64,000 nt of DNA, taken from positions 674,372,323 to 674,436,322 of the forward strand of contig NC_081412.1 of assembly GCF_030272615.1 (NCBI RefSeq). The letters run 5' to 3'. This DNA is from Cryptomeria japonica (taxonomy: Eukaryota > Streptophyta > Pinopsida > Cupressales > Cupressaceae). A program made the position numbers and the translations under genes. The first letter of the stretch is position 1; the number at the start of each line of letters is the position of its first letter. The notes beneath the pieces were generated by a model. The model saw nothing but the letters and a program-made list of their open reading frames with translations. It made no database searches and was not told the DNA's origin. Below, in pieces: positions 45,801 through 57,480 of this stretch.

Positions 45801-46785
45801 ATACAAGTGGGAGACTATTGATATATGTTAAAAAAAATTAATTAGCTTTCGATTAATATACATTAATAAATATACTAATAAAATATACGAACAAGATTGG
45901 GATAGTCTCAATCGACCAGTAAACCACACACACTAAGAAACATATCAAGCCTAGAGAATATTAGTCAATTTTTAAGTGTTTAACACTTTTAAGTCTAGAA
46001 GTGTATTCTTAGTGTAACCACATACATTAAGCAACATATTATATCTAGAAAATGTCATCAACTTTAACTGTTTAACACTTTTAAGCTTAAAAGTGTAAAC
46101 TTAATGTGTGTGATTGGTGCAGTCACTACATGAGTAAGTCATCAAATAGAACAGCCCGAATCATGCAAATGTAAAGAAACGCAAAAAGAAATGTTGAAAC
46201 TGCAAAACAAAAAGCAACATAAAAAAATATTTTTGATTGATACAAGAATACCAAGAACCAGAGATGCTTCTCATCAATGATTTAAACCGTTCCGTCTCAA
46301 TCATGTACAACTATACTAAGAAATTGTTGAATGATGATAAGAATCACCTGCATAGCCAGAAGATGAGAGTTCGGACTATCAGCAGTAATTGGTGGAAGTC
46401 GAAACAGTAGCTGTTGGAATGACGGCTTCAAATCCTCCAAATCTCCCAGGACAGATAGATCGTTATCCGATGTGGCTTCTACAAAGAGAACACCCTCGCC
46501 TGTGCACTCCACTTGAAGCTCTCCATTTTCTTTACTTGTGAGACGTCCAGCCAAAGGATAATAATACACCAAAGCCTTGGCCAGAGCACTTCGAATTGTT
46601 TTCACAGGATCTGCAGAAATACCTTGACGGGCATTGTAGACTAACAAAAAATTAAAGCTAGATTTTCCATATACTTGGTCAATGAAGGAGAGGGAGAGGA
46701 TAGTTTTGGGTGAAGGCAGAGAAGGGACCACCATGACTGGCTCAGAACTTTTCACCCTCAACTCTGTTAAGCTTGCCTTCTCCAT
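42834..46785 (-). CDS. BAHD-family acyltransferase, taxane-acyltransferase-like, two exons, intact
   Basis: Exon 1 is 46785-46348 (146 codons, start [13 protein letters not shown]) and exon 2 is 43769-42834, ending TGA after EAMNF. Splice sites are GCAG|GTGATT and TATGTAG|GTGACT, phase 0. The protein is 457 residues, normal for BAHD enzymes, which move acyl groups from acyl-CoA to alcohols or amines in the cytosol. The catalytic HHSACDG lies at residues 162-168 (His163, Asp167) and the structural DFGWG at 379-383. The stretches [33 protein letters not shown] and [10 protein letters not shown], and the intron position, fit the Taxus taxadienol/baccatin acyltransferase group. Substrate cannot be told. 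ATG 46785 is preferred over upstream in-frame codons because family proteins start at the conserved MEK-type N-terminus. Confidence 0.93.
44795..45815. mobile_element. Fold-back (MITE-like) element inside the BAHD intron
   Basis: The left part (about 44795-45060) returns in reverse complement at about 45480-45815. Paired landmarks are GATCAAAAAGTGGTCATTT (44968) with AAATGACCACTTTTTGACC (45624), and GGCCACCACAAAATTTTCAC (45035) with GTGCAAATTTTGTGGTGGTC (45556). The arms are long (over 200 bp) and diverged. The centre holds a ~150 bp direct duplication. Ends may be GGGTTGAG.../...ACTGGTACCC; I could not confirm a target-site duplication. There is no transposase, so it is non-autonomous. Confidence 0.62.
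45063..45375. repeat. ~150 bp direct duplication within the fold-back element
   Basis: CTCTAATAAATGTT...GACCAATACTTATG...ACCCTATAAT...GGGTACCAATAAA...TTGCACAACTCTTCCAATT...GAACTATTAGAGGAAGGGC...TATTCCAATAA occurs twice, from about 45073 and about 45223, nearly identical. Confidence 0.8.
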
Positions 46786-46930
46786 TCTTATTCTTCTATT
46801 CTGATTCTTCTCTGCTCTTGAATGGATTGGATTAGCTACCCAATGGTCCTTAGCTTTCACAAAAACAAACTCAAAATGGTGTTTAAAGTTTGTGTACAAT
46901 GAGCCTTAAAAAGGCTATACAGACTCTCAA
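46786..46930 (-). promoter_or_regulatory. Probable BAHD promoter and 5' UTR
   Basis: Minus-strand sequence above the ATG has a purine-rich leader (AGCAGAGAAGAATCAG) and, about 120-130 bp upstream, CTGTATAGCC followed by TTTTTAAGG (46906-46921), either of which could be a weak TATA element. No proven regulatory site. Confidence 0.35.
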
Positions 46931-47422
46931 ACGGGTTGGCCGACCCTGCGGACGATCCTATTTTGTTTGTTCAGAAAAACAATGGAGCGGCCAGCAAAGC
47001 TAAATACTGCCACTTTCTTACATATGTCGTTCACACTACAAATTCTGGGATGCCATTTCAGAGCTGGACTATGATAGAAGACAAAGGCAAAGTTCTAATC
47101 GAAAAATCCAAAGAAGTAAAACACAAAGCCAATAAGCAATGAAAGATAAGTAACCAAAGAGAAGTGGATCATGATCATACAGCTTTCCTCATCATACCTA
47201 TATTTTATATTATTTTTAATAGATTAAAAATATGTTATTTATTAAAAAAGGTGGTCACGTCTCAAAGTTAACGAATGCAAAGTTTTAATCAATAAATTCA
47301 AAGAAGTAAATGACAAAGCTTCCAAGTGATTAAAACCTAAACAATTAATAATAGGTGATCATTATCATTTTTCCCCCGAGCACTAACAAGGTGTGGATTC
47401 ACAAGATTAGATTGTAGCCAAA
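46931..47422. other. BAHD upstream region with a small duplication
   Basis: No gene is seen. The segment AGGCAAAGTTCTAATCGA to CCAAAGAAGTAAA (about 47085-47120) is repeated in diverged form at about 47277-47315 (GCAAAGTTTTAATCAATAAA). The next ~100 bp run up to the LTR-like repeat at 47423. Confidence 0.45.
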
Positions 47423-48300
47423 TGTCATACCCTCTTCATTTTCTTCTTTCATAGGGGGATTAAGTGTCATAATTAGGAGATGAAGTCAGTTATAAAATAA
47501 AGGTATCACCTTAAATCAAGATAACAAGAGTAGAAGAAGAGATAGATTAGAAGTTAGAAGTTAGAATAGAGTAAGAGAAGAAGAAATTGTTGCTAAGACT
47601 TGTAAATGAATATACTTTTTTCATTGAAGATATGGTGAAATGTTTATTTCAACAAGTTGCATGGTTTCTACTTCTCAATTTTCTTTCATGTTGTTTAATT
47701 GAATGAAAGAGCTATATGCATAATCAATGGTGAAATTCATACATCCATACCACTAGCAATTTGTTGATTGTAAGTTTGCCTTATGTGGTCTGCTGAAATC
47801 TTTAAATAATCTTAACTTCAATTACTATTTGTACCTTGATATGCATCACCTTGATGGTATCCTTGTTATTAATAGTGATTTGAACATCACTTGCTTTTCT
47901 TAGAAGATCACACTAGCTTTGTGGAGTTGTTTGTTGATGGCAAAGCAAAGCTTGGTTGAATTTCATCTAATCATTCATTGTCTCTTACATCCTTAAAGGC
48001 AGCGTAGTCTTCTCAAACCCTATGGCTTTTGCAATTTAATTTTCTAATCAAGTAGTTAGAATCTAAGTTCCAGCAACATCTAAACATTCAACATTCAAGC
48101 ACTCAATGTAAGTCCCATTGTATTACCAACAATCACTTTAGCCAATTGAGTTATCCACATTTCAAGGCCTAACTATATAAACCTTGGAGTCATCTTGGTT
48201 GATCTCATCATTTCGCATCCAAGAATATTTTGATCAAGAGAGGATAGAATACTTTTGGTATTTTATTCTATGTTTGAGGTGTCTAAAAAATACGTCAACA
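47423..48300 (+). repeat. LTR-like repeat, family B copy 1
   Basis: This is 878 bp starting TGTCATACCCTC and ending TACGTCAACA. It is matched by 52206-53916 over GAAATTCAT...CCATACCACTAGCAATTTG, AACTTCAATT and CATCACCTTGATGGTATCC, and by the end block TTTTATTCTATGTTTGA...ATCAACA. The copies are well diverged. Orientation is assumed plus. Confidence 0.6.
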
Positions 48301-48759
48301 GAATAGCTTGTGACGTTTTCACACATTGCCCCATTGCAACTTGGGACACGGTCCACTTTTTGCTTAGGCTTAGGAATCTAGTTAGGTCATCTCAACTTTG
48401 TAAGTTTAGTAGCTGTTAGCCCTTGCTTGTGAGAGGTGATGTGTTTTGAGGTTGTGGTTGTGTCAAAACTGCAAAGTTGTTAAGATTGTCAAGAGGCAAA
48501 AGTTGTCAATTTGCAAGTTAGAGTGTCTTAGGGTCTAAGGTGATGTGGATTAGGGTCTTTGATTGGCATAGGTTAAATCAAGAAAAGAGCATGAAAATTT
48601 CTTTCAAGGATAGACAAATGGTGAAATTTCATGGCACAGGTCGAACTAGGATTTTAAGATGAAAATTAGGCTAAGGCATGAAATTGTTAAAATTGACCTT
48701 GATGAATGATTGCTTAACAATTTCAAGTTGGTATAGATGAGAGCTTTGAAATCTAGATT

Positions 48760-49690
48760 TGATTGAGGTACGAATGAATTACAAACTTGGTACAAATAAA
48801 GCTCAAAATTACGCCATTCAAGTTGGAGATTTCACAAAATGGAAGAGGTACGAATGAAATGAGGTATGAACTTGGTAGGAATGGAGATGAAATTTCCGCC
48901 CTTCAAGTTGGAGAGTACAAGACTTGAAAGAGGTACGAACGAAATGCAAAATGAATTTGGTGCAAATGGACAACAAAATTTTGCCTCACTCAAGTGTAAA
49001 ATTAATGAAGAAAAGAGGTACAAACAAGGTGCGAAATGGAAATTGTGCAAATGAAATATAAAATACCTAAGTGCAAATAAATCCTTAATCACCGATTTGA
49101 GAAGGTACTTTTCACCAAGTGCAAATGAAGATCAAAAGGCCACCATGATGATCAGGTACAAATGAAGGATGTAAAGCCTCTCAAATCATTAGGTGCAAAT
49201 GAAAGAGGGAAAACCACAAATACAAAGAAGTGCAAACAAAAGAGAAAATGTCGCCAAGTCTTAAGGTGCAAATGAACCTTAAAATACCACCAAGATTGCT
49301 ACATGCAAATGAATGAAGAAATAACAAAAAGTTACAAGGTGTAAATGAAGCATAGAATCCCGTCAAGTTACAAGGTGCAAATGAAGAATAAAATGTCGCC
49401 CAATTTACAAAGAGCAAACGAAGCATAAAATGTCGCCCAAGTTATTAGGTGCAAATGAAGCATAAAAAAGTTGTCCAAGTTATGAGGTGAAAACAAAGGT
49501 AAAAATCTTACCACATCAAGTTTGAATTAGATAAAATGAAAGTGGCACAAACAAAATGCAAAATGAACAAGGTGCAAATGAAGCTTGAAATGTTGCTCAT
49601 TCTAGTTTAGATTTGATGAAGAGATAATGGTACAAATGAAATATAAGATGATTTTGGTACAAATGAAAGGGAAATGACCGATTGAGTTAA
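48760..49690 (+). repeat. Degenerate minisatellite, GGTGCAAATGAA units
   Basis: The word AGGTGCAAATGAA or a close variant (GGTACGAATGAA, GGTACAAATGAA) recurs about every 30-50 bases, often followed by AAAATGTCGCCCAAGTT. Examples are at 49193, 49264, 49374, 49449 and 49571. Short echoes continue at 50950-51050. Spacing is uneven, so the array is old. Confidence 0.75.
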
Positions 49691-50574
49691 GGAATTTCAC
49701 AAAGGAAAAGTCATGATGCAATTGAAATCTTGAAGTGCAGGGTCAGTGCAAGAAGATGAGTCCACTTTTTGGCCAAAAAGTGGAAGTGTTTTCCCTGATT
49801 TTCAGGTTTTGTCTCATTTGAGCTTAAATTTTGGAACACTTGGAGATTGAATTTTGGAAAAAGTCAGTATTCTAAAAGATATCCATTTGAGTCTACTTTC
49901 GAAATATGTAATTTATTTTAATACCCACATAATAAAAAATAAATTTTTGAATAGATTTCTAAAAACTAGGTTTTAAAAATTGTTGTTTCAGGACCATACC
50001 ATGCATGTGTACGACCCACACTTTTTGACACAATTAAAATTATTTTCTCAAACCATTTTGGGAAATGATTTGTAACATAGTGAAGATTGATGAGCATATT
50101 TTTTTTAAATAATTTTTTTTAACTAATTTTTTTTAAATAATTTTTTTTTAACTAATTTTTTAATGACCGTAATTATCTTTTTAAAAATTTAACATGTATG
50201 GCCCATATAATTTGACGTAAACTTAACATTTTTTTATTTTATTTATTTTTAAATAGAAAATAATTTTGTGTAGATTGATGACATATATTTTTTTTTTCAA
50301 AATTCATTAAAATAAAAAAGTTATTAAATTAACAAAATTAGTTAATATTTCAAGTTTATGGACCCGATTTAGTATAAATTAAATGAAAAATAGTTAAAAT
50401 AACCAATTTTTAAAAACATTTACATATTTAGAATCTAGACAGTATAATCTGAAATGGGTTTTAATTTCGTATAAAAATTATCTAATTAGAGATACGTAAA
50501 CTATTTCAGAAGTTCATATTTGTGTTTTCGCTCATGGAGATTTGAATTTGCAGGTCCATGTCTCAAGTGTGGCC

Positions 50575-50890
50575 ATCCCAGGCCTATCCCAAACCTAATC
50601 CTGAGGCAAGTGGCGGGTTGTGGAATCAACTTCCACAAAACGGGCCCCTGTTTGGCCTGTTTACAAAATGGGGGCCCATTCTGAAAATTACCATTATTGT
50701 CCAAAAATGACAAAATGTGCCCAAAAAAGGGAGTAAAATCGGATTTAAAAATGGGACCCCATTTCATTTTCAAGCGGGCCCCCATTTGCGAATAAAACGA
50801 GGGCCCGTTTACTTTCACCTCGGGCCCCCATTTCGTTTTGCCTCGGGGGCCCGAAGCAAAAATGGGCCCTCGTTTCTAAGAGTGTGTTTT
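50575..50890. repeat. Cluster of GGGCCC palindromic units
   Basis: In about 300 bp there are six or more GGGCCC or near-GGGCCC cores, each followed or preceded by CCATTT or AAATGGG (for example AAATGGGGGCCCATT, AGCGGGCCCCCATTT, CCTCGGGCCCCCATTTCG). The island is GC-rich inside AT-rich DNA. Units look like diverged ~35 bp repeats in both orientations. Confidence 0.7.
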
Positions 50891-52205
50891 CCAACACGCA
50901 GACTTCTGCCAATTTGTGACCCATTACCTTGCACTTACCCTACAAATGAACAATGAAATACCGATTTTCTTATGCAAATAAAGCTCATAAAGATTAAAAT
51001 GATCTGGTGCAAATGAGGGGGTAAATGTGGACTAGGCTATACAAATGAAAGCCAAAATTTTGACATCCTAATGTCAAGTCGACAAGCAAATGATGAGCGA
51101 CCAGCAAATAAATGAATTAAAATGTTGCAAAGTCAGCCTATGTGGGAATTTGAAATGAAAGGTGGTGACTCTATGTCTTTAACGCCTATATAAGATGGAA
51201 TTCAAGTTCATTTTTAAAACATCAATCAAGCAAAATTCGATCTACAAGTTCAAGACATCAGCGATTCATATCTTCAAAGCATATCAAAATATACCCAAGG
51301 AGACAGTTTTGAAAGGTACTTTTCATCTTCAGACCAGGGATTTGAACTAACCAAAACAATGACTTAAGCAAAGAATTTTTTATCATTTCATTAATGAAAA
51401 TAAACATTTAAGAGGGGTGATTTGAATTAGAAGCATTATGAGCTTGATCTGAAATATTATTAATCCAAATCAAGAGTAGTATAGGTAAATTTTGGAAATA
51501 GTTAAGCAACATTAGTTCCAACTTTGGAGATTAATGACTGGATTTGAAAAGATTTTATAAAGCATAATTTGTGTAATATTGTTTTTATTTATGGTGTTTT
51601 GATTAAAATTATGTTATTTTTTAGGTCTAATGCAGAGAGTGAGTGCGAGAAATGATGGAAGAAGATTCAAAACATTACAAAAGGACTTAGGTTCAACAAC
51701 AAGGCAACATCAAGGCAAGGTTCACACTACAACGAGGTGATGAGAAATCAAGGATTCCATAACATGAAGTCAAGAATGACACCAAGGAATGACAAGATTA
51801 AGAACATGAATATGGGAAGATCAACCACCATCACTACATTGAGAAAAGTATCAAGAGATATTTCTCAAAAACTTTGTGTTGATCTACCCAGTACAAGCAA
51901 ATTAAGATGGCATCCTAGTCATCATCCGACCAATCGGAAGAGTTCTACATCAACATGTCTAGATGCAATGCATCTGACTCTTCATATGGAGGCACAAACT
52001 TTGAGCCATCTACCCTCATATTTTATTGGTTCACATTCAATATTGGACCCAAAATGTAATTTTCTCACTAGTCAAAGGAGTTTTTTGTAACAAACTCTAA
52101 TTAGGGTTTTCTATCATGTAATCTTGGCCATTGATTTTGAATCAATTTGAGCCATTCATTGTAAAGAGCTATCTATATAAGGTTCAATTTTCTCAATTAA
52201 GGGGG

Positions 52206-53916
52206 TTAATAATAAAAGAGTGAATAGAAATTCAATAGAGAATAGATAGATTTGAAATTAGAAGTTGGAGTAGAATAGTTGAAGGCAAATATTGTTGCCA
52301 AAATCTTGTTGTAAAGAGAATATGATTTCATTGAAGCTATGGTGAATTTGGTGTGTTATTTCAACAAGTTGCATGGTCTCTACTTCTTAATTCATTTTCA
52401 TGTGGTTTAGATGAATGAAAGAACTTTGTGCATGATTAATGGTGAAATTCATTTATCCATACCACTAGCAATTTGTTGATTGTAAGTTTCCCTTGTGTGG
52501 TCAAGTGGAATCTTTGAATAATCTTAACTTCAATTGCTATTCACACTTTTGTATGCATCACCTTGATGGTATCCTTGATGTTGATAGTGATTTGAACATC
52601 ATTTTTTATTTCCTTAGAAGATCACATTAAGCTTGTGGAGTTGATGTTTTTCATGTCAAAGCAAGGCTTAGTCGACTTTCACCAAAGATTGTCCATCATT
52701 CCTACATTCTTAGTATTATATTAACTTCTCAAATCCTATCCCTTTTTGATAAACTTATAAGGCACTGAGAAGGGGGGGCGGTGAATCAGAGCAAGCAAAA
52801 TAATATAAATCTGATCACCACTTTAATCAACTTGAAACTTAACAAGCATGCAAGGATTTAAACCTCCAAACCTGTGAGGATCCTATCGCACCCTATTAAA
52901 AGTGACCTTGTGAGAGGATTTTATCTTGTTGCAACTATTAGGGAACAACAAGTGATTGATCTGCATATAGAACCTATGTGCCTGATTAGATCTACTTCAA
53001 TTTTTCTTCTAACACCGACTAAACATCAATATAGAGTTTCTTCTTTCACCACACAATCAAATTCACACTATAGATCTCATATATAATACATCATCACACA
53101 ATATACTCCTTTTTATAAACAACTCCACTAAGTCGGCTAAGAACCCTTGGAACAATTTCCTAGGTTCATTGAATCTAGTCAATCTTTCTCATCATGCTTT
53201 CCTTATGTCGACAAAATGCAACACAACACAAAAACATAACATTATATCTACCAGTTTACCGATCTAAGTAATTAAGCTCTATCGGTTTTGTGTCCTTCAT
53301 GACTATCACTGTCCTTCTAAACACAACTCACTCCATACTCTAAATCTGTCGGTGTGATTCAATTCATTGACTCTTATCAATGTCATAAGCATGTGTTTCA
53401 AACTGCAACACTTAAATCTTCACCGATCTTCCATACTGGTCACTTAAACATAGCTCAATCACTGTTTACCAGTTTGCGATCATGTTTACCGGTTCACTAT
53501 TTAACTACTTCTACTACCGTTTATGCTTTACCGATTGGACTAAAAGACTTAGATGACTGAAAAAATGTGGTTTCCATCCATGACAACATAATACAATTCA
53601 TCAATCAACCTATTACATCAATAACATCATCATCAAGAGAACACTTTTGCCATTTTATTTTCCAAGAAAGTAGTTAATATCTAAGTTCCAACAACATCCA
53701 AACCTTCAGCATTCAAGTATTCAATGTAAGTACCCTTGGATTACAAGAAATCACATCAACCATTGAGCTTATCTATGAGTCAAGACTTGATAGTAGAAAC
53801 CTTGGAGTTGTCTCATTTGATCATGAAGCATAGAATTTGAGATACTTTATTCAAGAGAGGATAAGATACCTTAGTATTTTATTCTATGTTTGAAGTGCCA
53901 AAAAAATACATCAACA
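52206..53916 (+). repeat. LTR-like repeat, family B copy 2, interrupted by a solo LTR
   Basis: The two parts, 52206-52746 and 53644-53916, together match 47540-48300. The first ~115 bp of copy 1 are not matched at its left end, but a scrap of them (ATACCCTCTTCATTTTCTTC) lies directly after 53916. A TATATAAGG box (about 52172-52180) lies just upstream. Confidence 0.55.
52747..53643 (-). mobile_element. Copia-type solo LTR with CTTTT duplication
   Basis: This 897 bp insertion starts TGATAAACTTATAAGGC and ends AAGAGAACA. It is flanked by CTTTT at 52742-52746 and 53644-53648. On the minus strand its end reads TTCACCGCCCCCCCTTCTCA and then GTGCCTTATAAGTTTATCA, the usual end of many plant Copia LTRs. 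There is no internal region: a recombination relic. Confidence 0.75.
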
Positions 53917-54305
53917 ATACCCTCTTCATTTTCTTCTTTCATAGGGGGACTAAGTGTCATAGTTAGGAGACGAAGTCAATTTTTTCAACAATGCAACAAA
54001 CTAAGGCGGGGGGGGGATCAGTTTGCTCACAAAACCTACACAACTGAAACTTAAGTTCAGATCTAATAATCAATAATGAAAGCACAAATCAACACCACAT
54101 CAATAACACACATAACACCAAGATTTTTTGTGGGTAAAACCTAGCTAAGGGAAAAACCATAGTGGGAACCTACCTATAATGAGATAATACCTTGTTAGGA
54201 TTAAGTGAAATATTACAATGGGGAATGCACATGCATTCAGGAACACTTCCTAGAGCTCACTGCTCAAATAACATAACAAAAGGGCTACAACCCTTGGGAA
54301 GGCTC
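53917..54305 (-). repeat. LTR scraps: family B start, then a Copia LTR fragment
   Basis: 53917-53990 repeats the start of family B (ATACCCTCTTCATTTTC). After that, GGCGGGGGGGGGATCAGTTT (54004-54023), TTTGTGGGTAAAACCTAGCT and GGGAAAAACCATAGTGGGAA are typical of the inner part of a minus-oriented plant Copia LTR. The fragment is cut by the LTR at 54306. Confidence 0.5.
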
Positions 54306-55831
54306 TGTTAATCTTAGAGGATCCGGTTAATACTAAGAAGGGGGGTGAATTAGTATTAACAACAAATTCAAATCTAAAACTCAACCTTATAAAACTTTCA
54401 CCAAATCAAATAATAACCAACAACAAAACCATTTACCACTACTGGTATCTATTTATAATCAAATGCTAATTTGATTTATCAAGTCTACTCATTAAGTGTT
54501 CATTAACCATGCATTAATAGAAAATAAAACAAAATAGCACATAAAAAAATTCACCATATGAACACCATGTTTTTCATGTGGAAACCCAAATAGGGAAAAA
54601 CCACGGTGGGAATTGGTACCCACTAAAATTGTGCACTCTTTCAGAATGCACCCTATTAGGAGCTTAGCCCGGTTAGGAGCTTACAAAGATGCCATGTTAG
54701 GGGCAAACCCTACTAGGAGTCACCCGATTAAGGGATTTAATCTGATGAGCCATGTTAGGAGCTTTGACCTACTAGGATCAACCTCACAAGATGATTTAGA
54801 ACTCAGATGTTGAGCCACCCTATTAGGGGATTTACAATGTAAGGCCTGCTAGGACCTACCCGGCTAAGGGATTTTGACTACTACAATTGTTAGGGAACAA
54901 CAATGAATGATCTGGGTATAGCACTTAATTGCTTGCTTGATTAGATCCAATTTTTCTCTAAATCTTCTACACTCTGATAGATTTGTCACACTATGGTTCG
55001 ACTTCATATTCTTCTCAAAACCACTGACACAACAAACATCAACTAAACCAACATAAATAACCTTTACAACCAGGTCGGTTACTAAACCATAGATACACCA
55101 AGAATATGCAATACATACCATCACATATCATATCAGATCATCATACAGATTATTACAACATTTTACAAGATAATATTAACCATTCAGTGATCGTAACTCA
55201 TCACAACAACTCGATCTGATACAAAGTCAAACCCTTAGAACACTCTTCTAAGCGCTTCGTTGTTTCCCAATAAATTCCATCTTCAAATGCACCAAAACAA
55301 TGATCCATCCATCTACGCGAGTTGTGCCATGTCACCTCCAACATTTTAACTTGATGTAGATCCCCACCAAACCAAAAATCATTACCGGTTAAGAGAATTC
55401 TTTACTGGTCCTTAAACCCTAGCAAAAATATAATAGAAATCATAAACATGACTTCCTATAACCAAAACATGATGTGGTTTCGGTTAGATACATATTACAA
55501 TGATACAAACTCACATTCCAAATTAAAACACTTCAATCATCACCAATCGCCATATCAATCAAAACATATCCTCGTTTACTAGTGAAGGTCCTAACTCCCA
55601 GTTTCCTATTTCTTTATCGGTAAGCGCTTTCCAGTAGAACAAAAAGACTAAGACGATAAAATACAACATTGTAAACATCAATTGCCATCAATGACAATAT
55701 AAATAACTGATCAATGTCATCAAGCCAATCAGTCTCAATCTCTTCATCACAACTCAACATCACCAACAGTCCTATACTGGTTCAGCCAACATTCTCCATC
55801 TGCATCATCAGTTATGTCATTCATGCCAACA
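54306..55831 (-). repeat. 3' LTR of minus-strand Copia element
   Basis: This is 1526 bp. On the minus strand it begins TGTTGGCATGAATGAC directly after the polypurine tract and ends with TTCACCCCCCTTCTTAG and then GATTAACA. It contains repeated CCTACTAGG and CCCGGTTAGG/GGAGCTT words near 54640-54860 (plus strand). There is no second LTR on the right, so the element is 5'-truncated. Confidence 0.8.
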
Positions 55832-55846
55832 TTCTCCCCCTTTGGC
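55832..55846 (-). other. Copia polypurine tract
   Basis: The minus strand reads GCCAAAGGGGGAGAA immediately before the LTR start TGTTGG. It sets the orientation and the end of the internal region. Confidence 0.75.
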
Positions 55847-56173
55847 ATTGATGGCAACACCAACATATTTAAATGAAATCATGCTGCTTAGTTCTGTAAC
55901 TTCTCTATTGCACTTCACTCTTATGTTGGTTCTTCTCTTCTCCACCTGGAACTAAATCTTTATTTCTTCTCCTCAATCATATTTCTTATTCTCCCCCTTT
56001 GACAATAATGCAAAAGGTGCATATTTATCGTTGGTTACCAAATCTATTGGTGATGTCTTCAACATCTCAGCAAATCTCATCTAAGTTGCTCCCCCTATGG
56101 AGTAGCCAACATTTCATCAATCCATAGTGAAAAAATTTCAATAAGCATACTGGATTGATGCATCTCCTGCATC

Positions 56174-57480
56174 CTATTTTTTGTTGTGTGGGGGTCTAAC
56201 CCCTAATTTACCTCTAAGATACTCAAAGGTAGTCTTCGACAATGGTTTTGTGAAAATGTTTGCTAGCTTCTCTTTGCTTTTCACATACTCCATTTTGACT
56301 TGTTTTTCTTGTACTCTCTCCCTCAGAAAGTGATATTTCAATTCTATGTGTTTAGTTCTTGCATTTAATACATGATTTTTTGAAATATTAATTGCACTTG
56401 TATTGTCACAATAAATAGTTACCAGTTCAGACATATCAAATTTAAAACCTTCTAACGCATGTCTCGTCCAGATTGCCTGTGTGCAATTCATTGATGCTGC
56501 AACATACTTTTCCTTTGTTGTTGACTATGAAACACAAGTTTGCTTCTTACTTATGCAAGCTGCAACCAATCTACCTCCAAGAAGAAAATCTCTACCAGTA
56601 GTTCTTTTCCGGTCATCAATATTACCTGCCCAATTTGCATCAGTAAACACATTCAAAAAAAAATATCCTTTATAAGGATACCATAAACCATAATCTATTG
56701 TGCTTTTCAAGTACCAGAATATCCTTTTCACCGCTATTAAGTAAGTCTCCTTGGGATCTTTCTGAAATCTAGCAACCAAACCAACAACATGTGCAATATC
56801 AGGCCTACTATGAACAACATAATGCATCTTACCAATCATTGACCTTTATTCTTTCTCATCAATAGAGGGTGAATCATCCTATTTTGACAATTTACAGCCT
56901 GTCACCATCGAAGTACCAACTCAGTTTACAATCTTCCATGCCAAATGTTTTCAACACTTTCTTTACATACTTACTCTGACAGATAAATATTCCACCATCC
57001 AATTGTTGGACCTACAACCCAATGAAAAATTTGATCTCACCAATAAAAGACATCTCAAATTCTTTCCTCATCTCCTCAGCAAAAGCCATACATAAATCAT
57101 CGTCACCTCCAAAATTATATCATCTACAAATACTTCAACTATCAACACTTTGTCTCTATCAGTCTTAAGATATATGTTACTGACCTCACTAGTATGTTGG
57201 AATCCAATCTTGATTAGGTGTGCATGCAATCTTTCATACCATGCTCTTGGTGCCTACTTCAATCCATACAGTGCCTTATGTAACATGCAAATCATATCTT
57301 TATCCTCGGACAAAGAAAATTCATCTGGTTGTTCTATGCACACTTCTTCCTCAAGGATGCCATTAAGAAAAGAAGATTTAACATCCATTTGGTAGACCTT
57401 AAAGCCTTTAAATGCAACATAAGCAAGTAACATTCTTACTCCTTCCAATATTTCTACCGGTGCAAAGGTTTCTCCATAAT
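56174..57480 (-). pseudogene. Copia reverse transcriptase and RNase H, broken
   Basis: In minus-strand order, 57448-57254 has the RT segment GFKVYQMDVKSSFLNGILEE and ALYGLK. A degenerate stretch follows (about 57250-56900) with the YIDDI-type box region and a GIFICQSKYVKKVL counterpart. 56839-56525 has MHYVVHSRPDIAHVVGLVAR and DANWAGNIDDRKRTTGRDF. 56491-56174 has CDNTSAINISKNHVLNARTK and ends NIFTKPLSK...LGV. Several stops lie between the pieces. RT copies the element's RNA and RNase H removes the template; both are dead here. Confidence 0.9.

Larger units (their letters stand above)
43770..46347 (-). other. BAHD gene intron
   Basis: This 2578 bp phase-0 intron has GT-AG ends, is AT-rich, and contains the fold-back element at about 44795-45815. 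Conifer introns are often lengthened by such insertions. No protein is recognised inside it. Confidence 0.85.
48301..52205 (+). mobile_element. Internal region of a coding-free (LARD-like) LTR element
   Basis: Between the two family B repeats I find no gag or pol motif in any frame. Short ORFs (for example 51737-52090) have no recognisable content. The region holds a degenerate minisatellite (48760-49690), an AT-rich low-complexity part (49900-50450), a cluster of GGGCCC palindromes (50580-50880) and TATA-like CCTATATAAGATGG (about 51185-51200). Large coding-free internal regions between LTRs are typical of LARD elements. No flanking duplication was found. Confidence 0.5.

Noticed and set aside
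46786-46899. Longer N-terminus for the BAHD protein from an upstream start
   Set aside because: The family begins at the MEK-type Met; the upstream part resembles untranslated leader and has no counterpart in related enzymes.
51737-52090. 117-codon frame in the 47-54 kb element
   Set aside because: Composition looks random (Ser/His/Thr/Met-rich), no motif, no matching neighbour frame.
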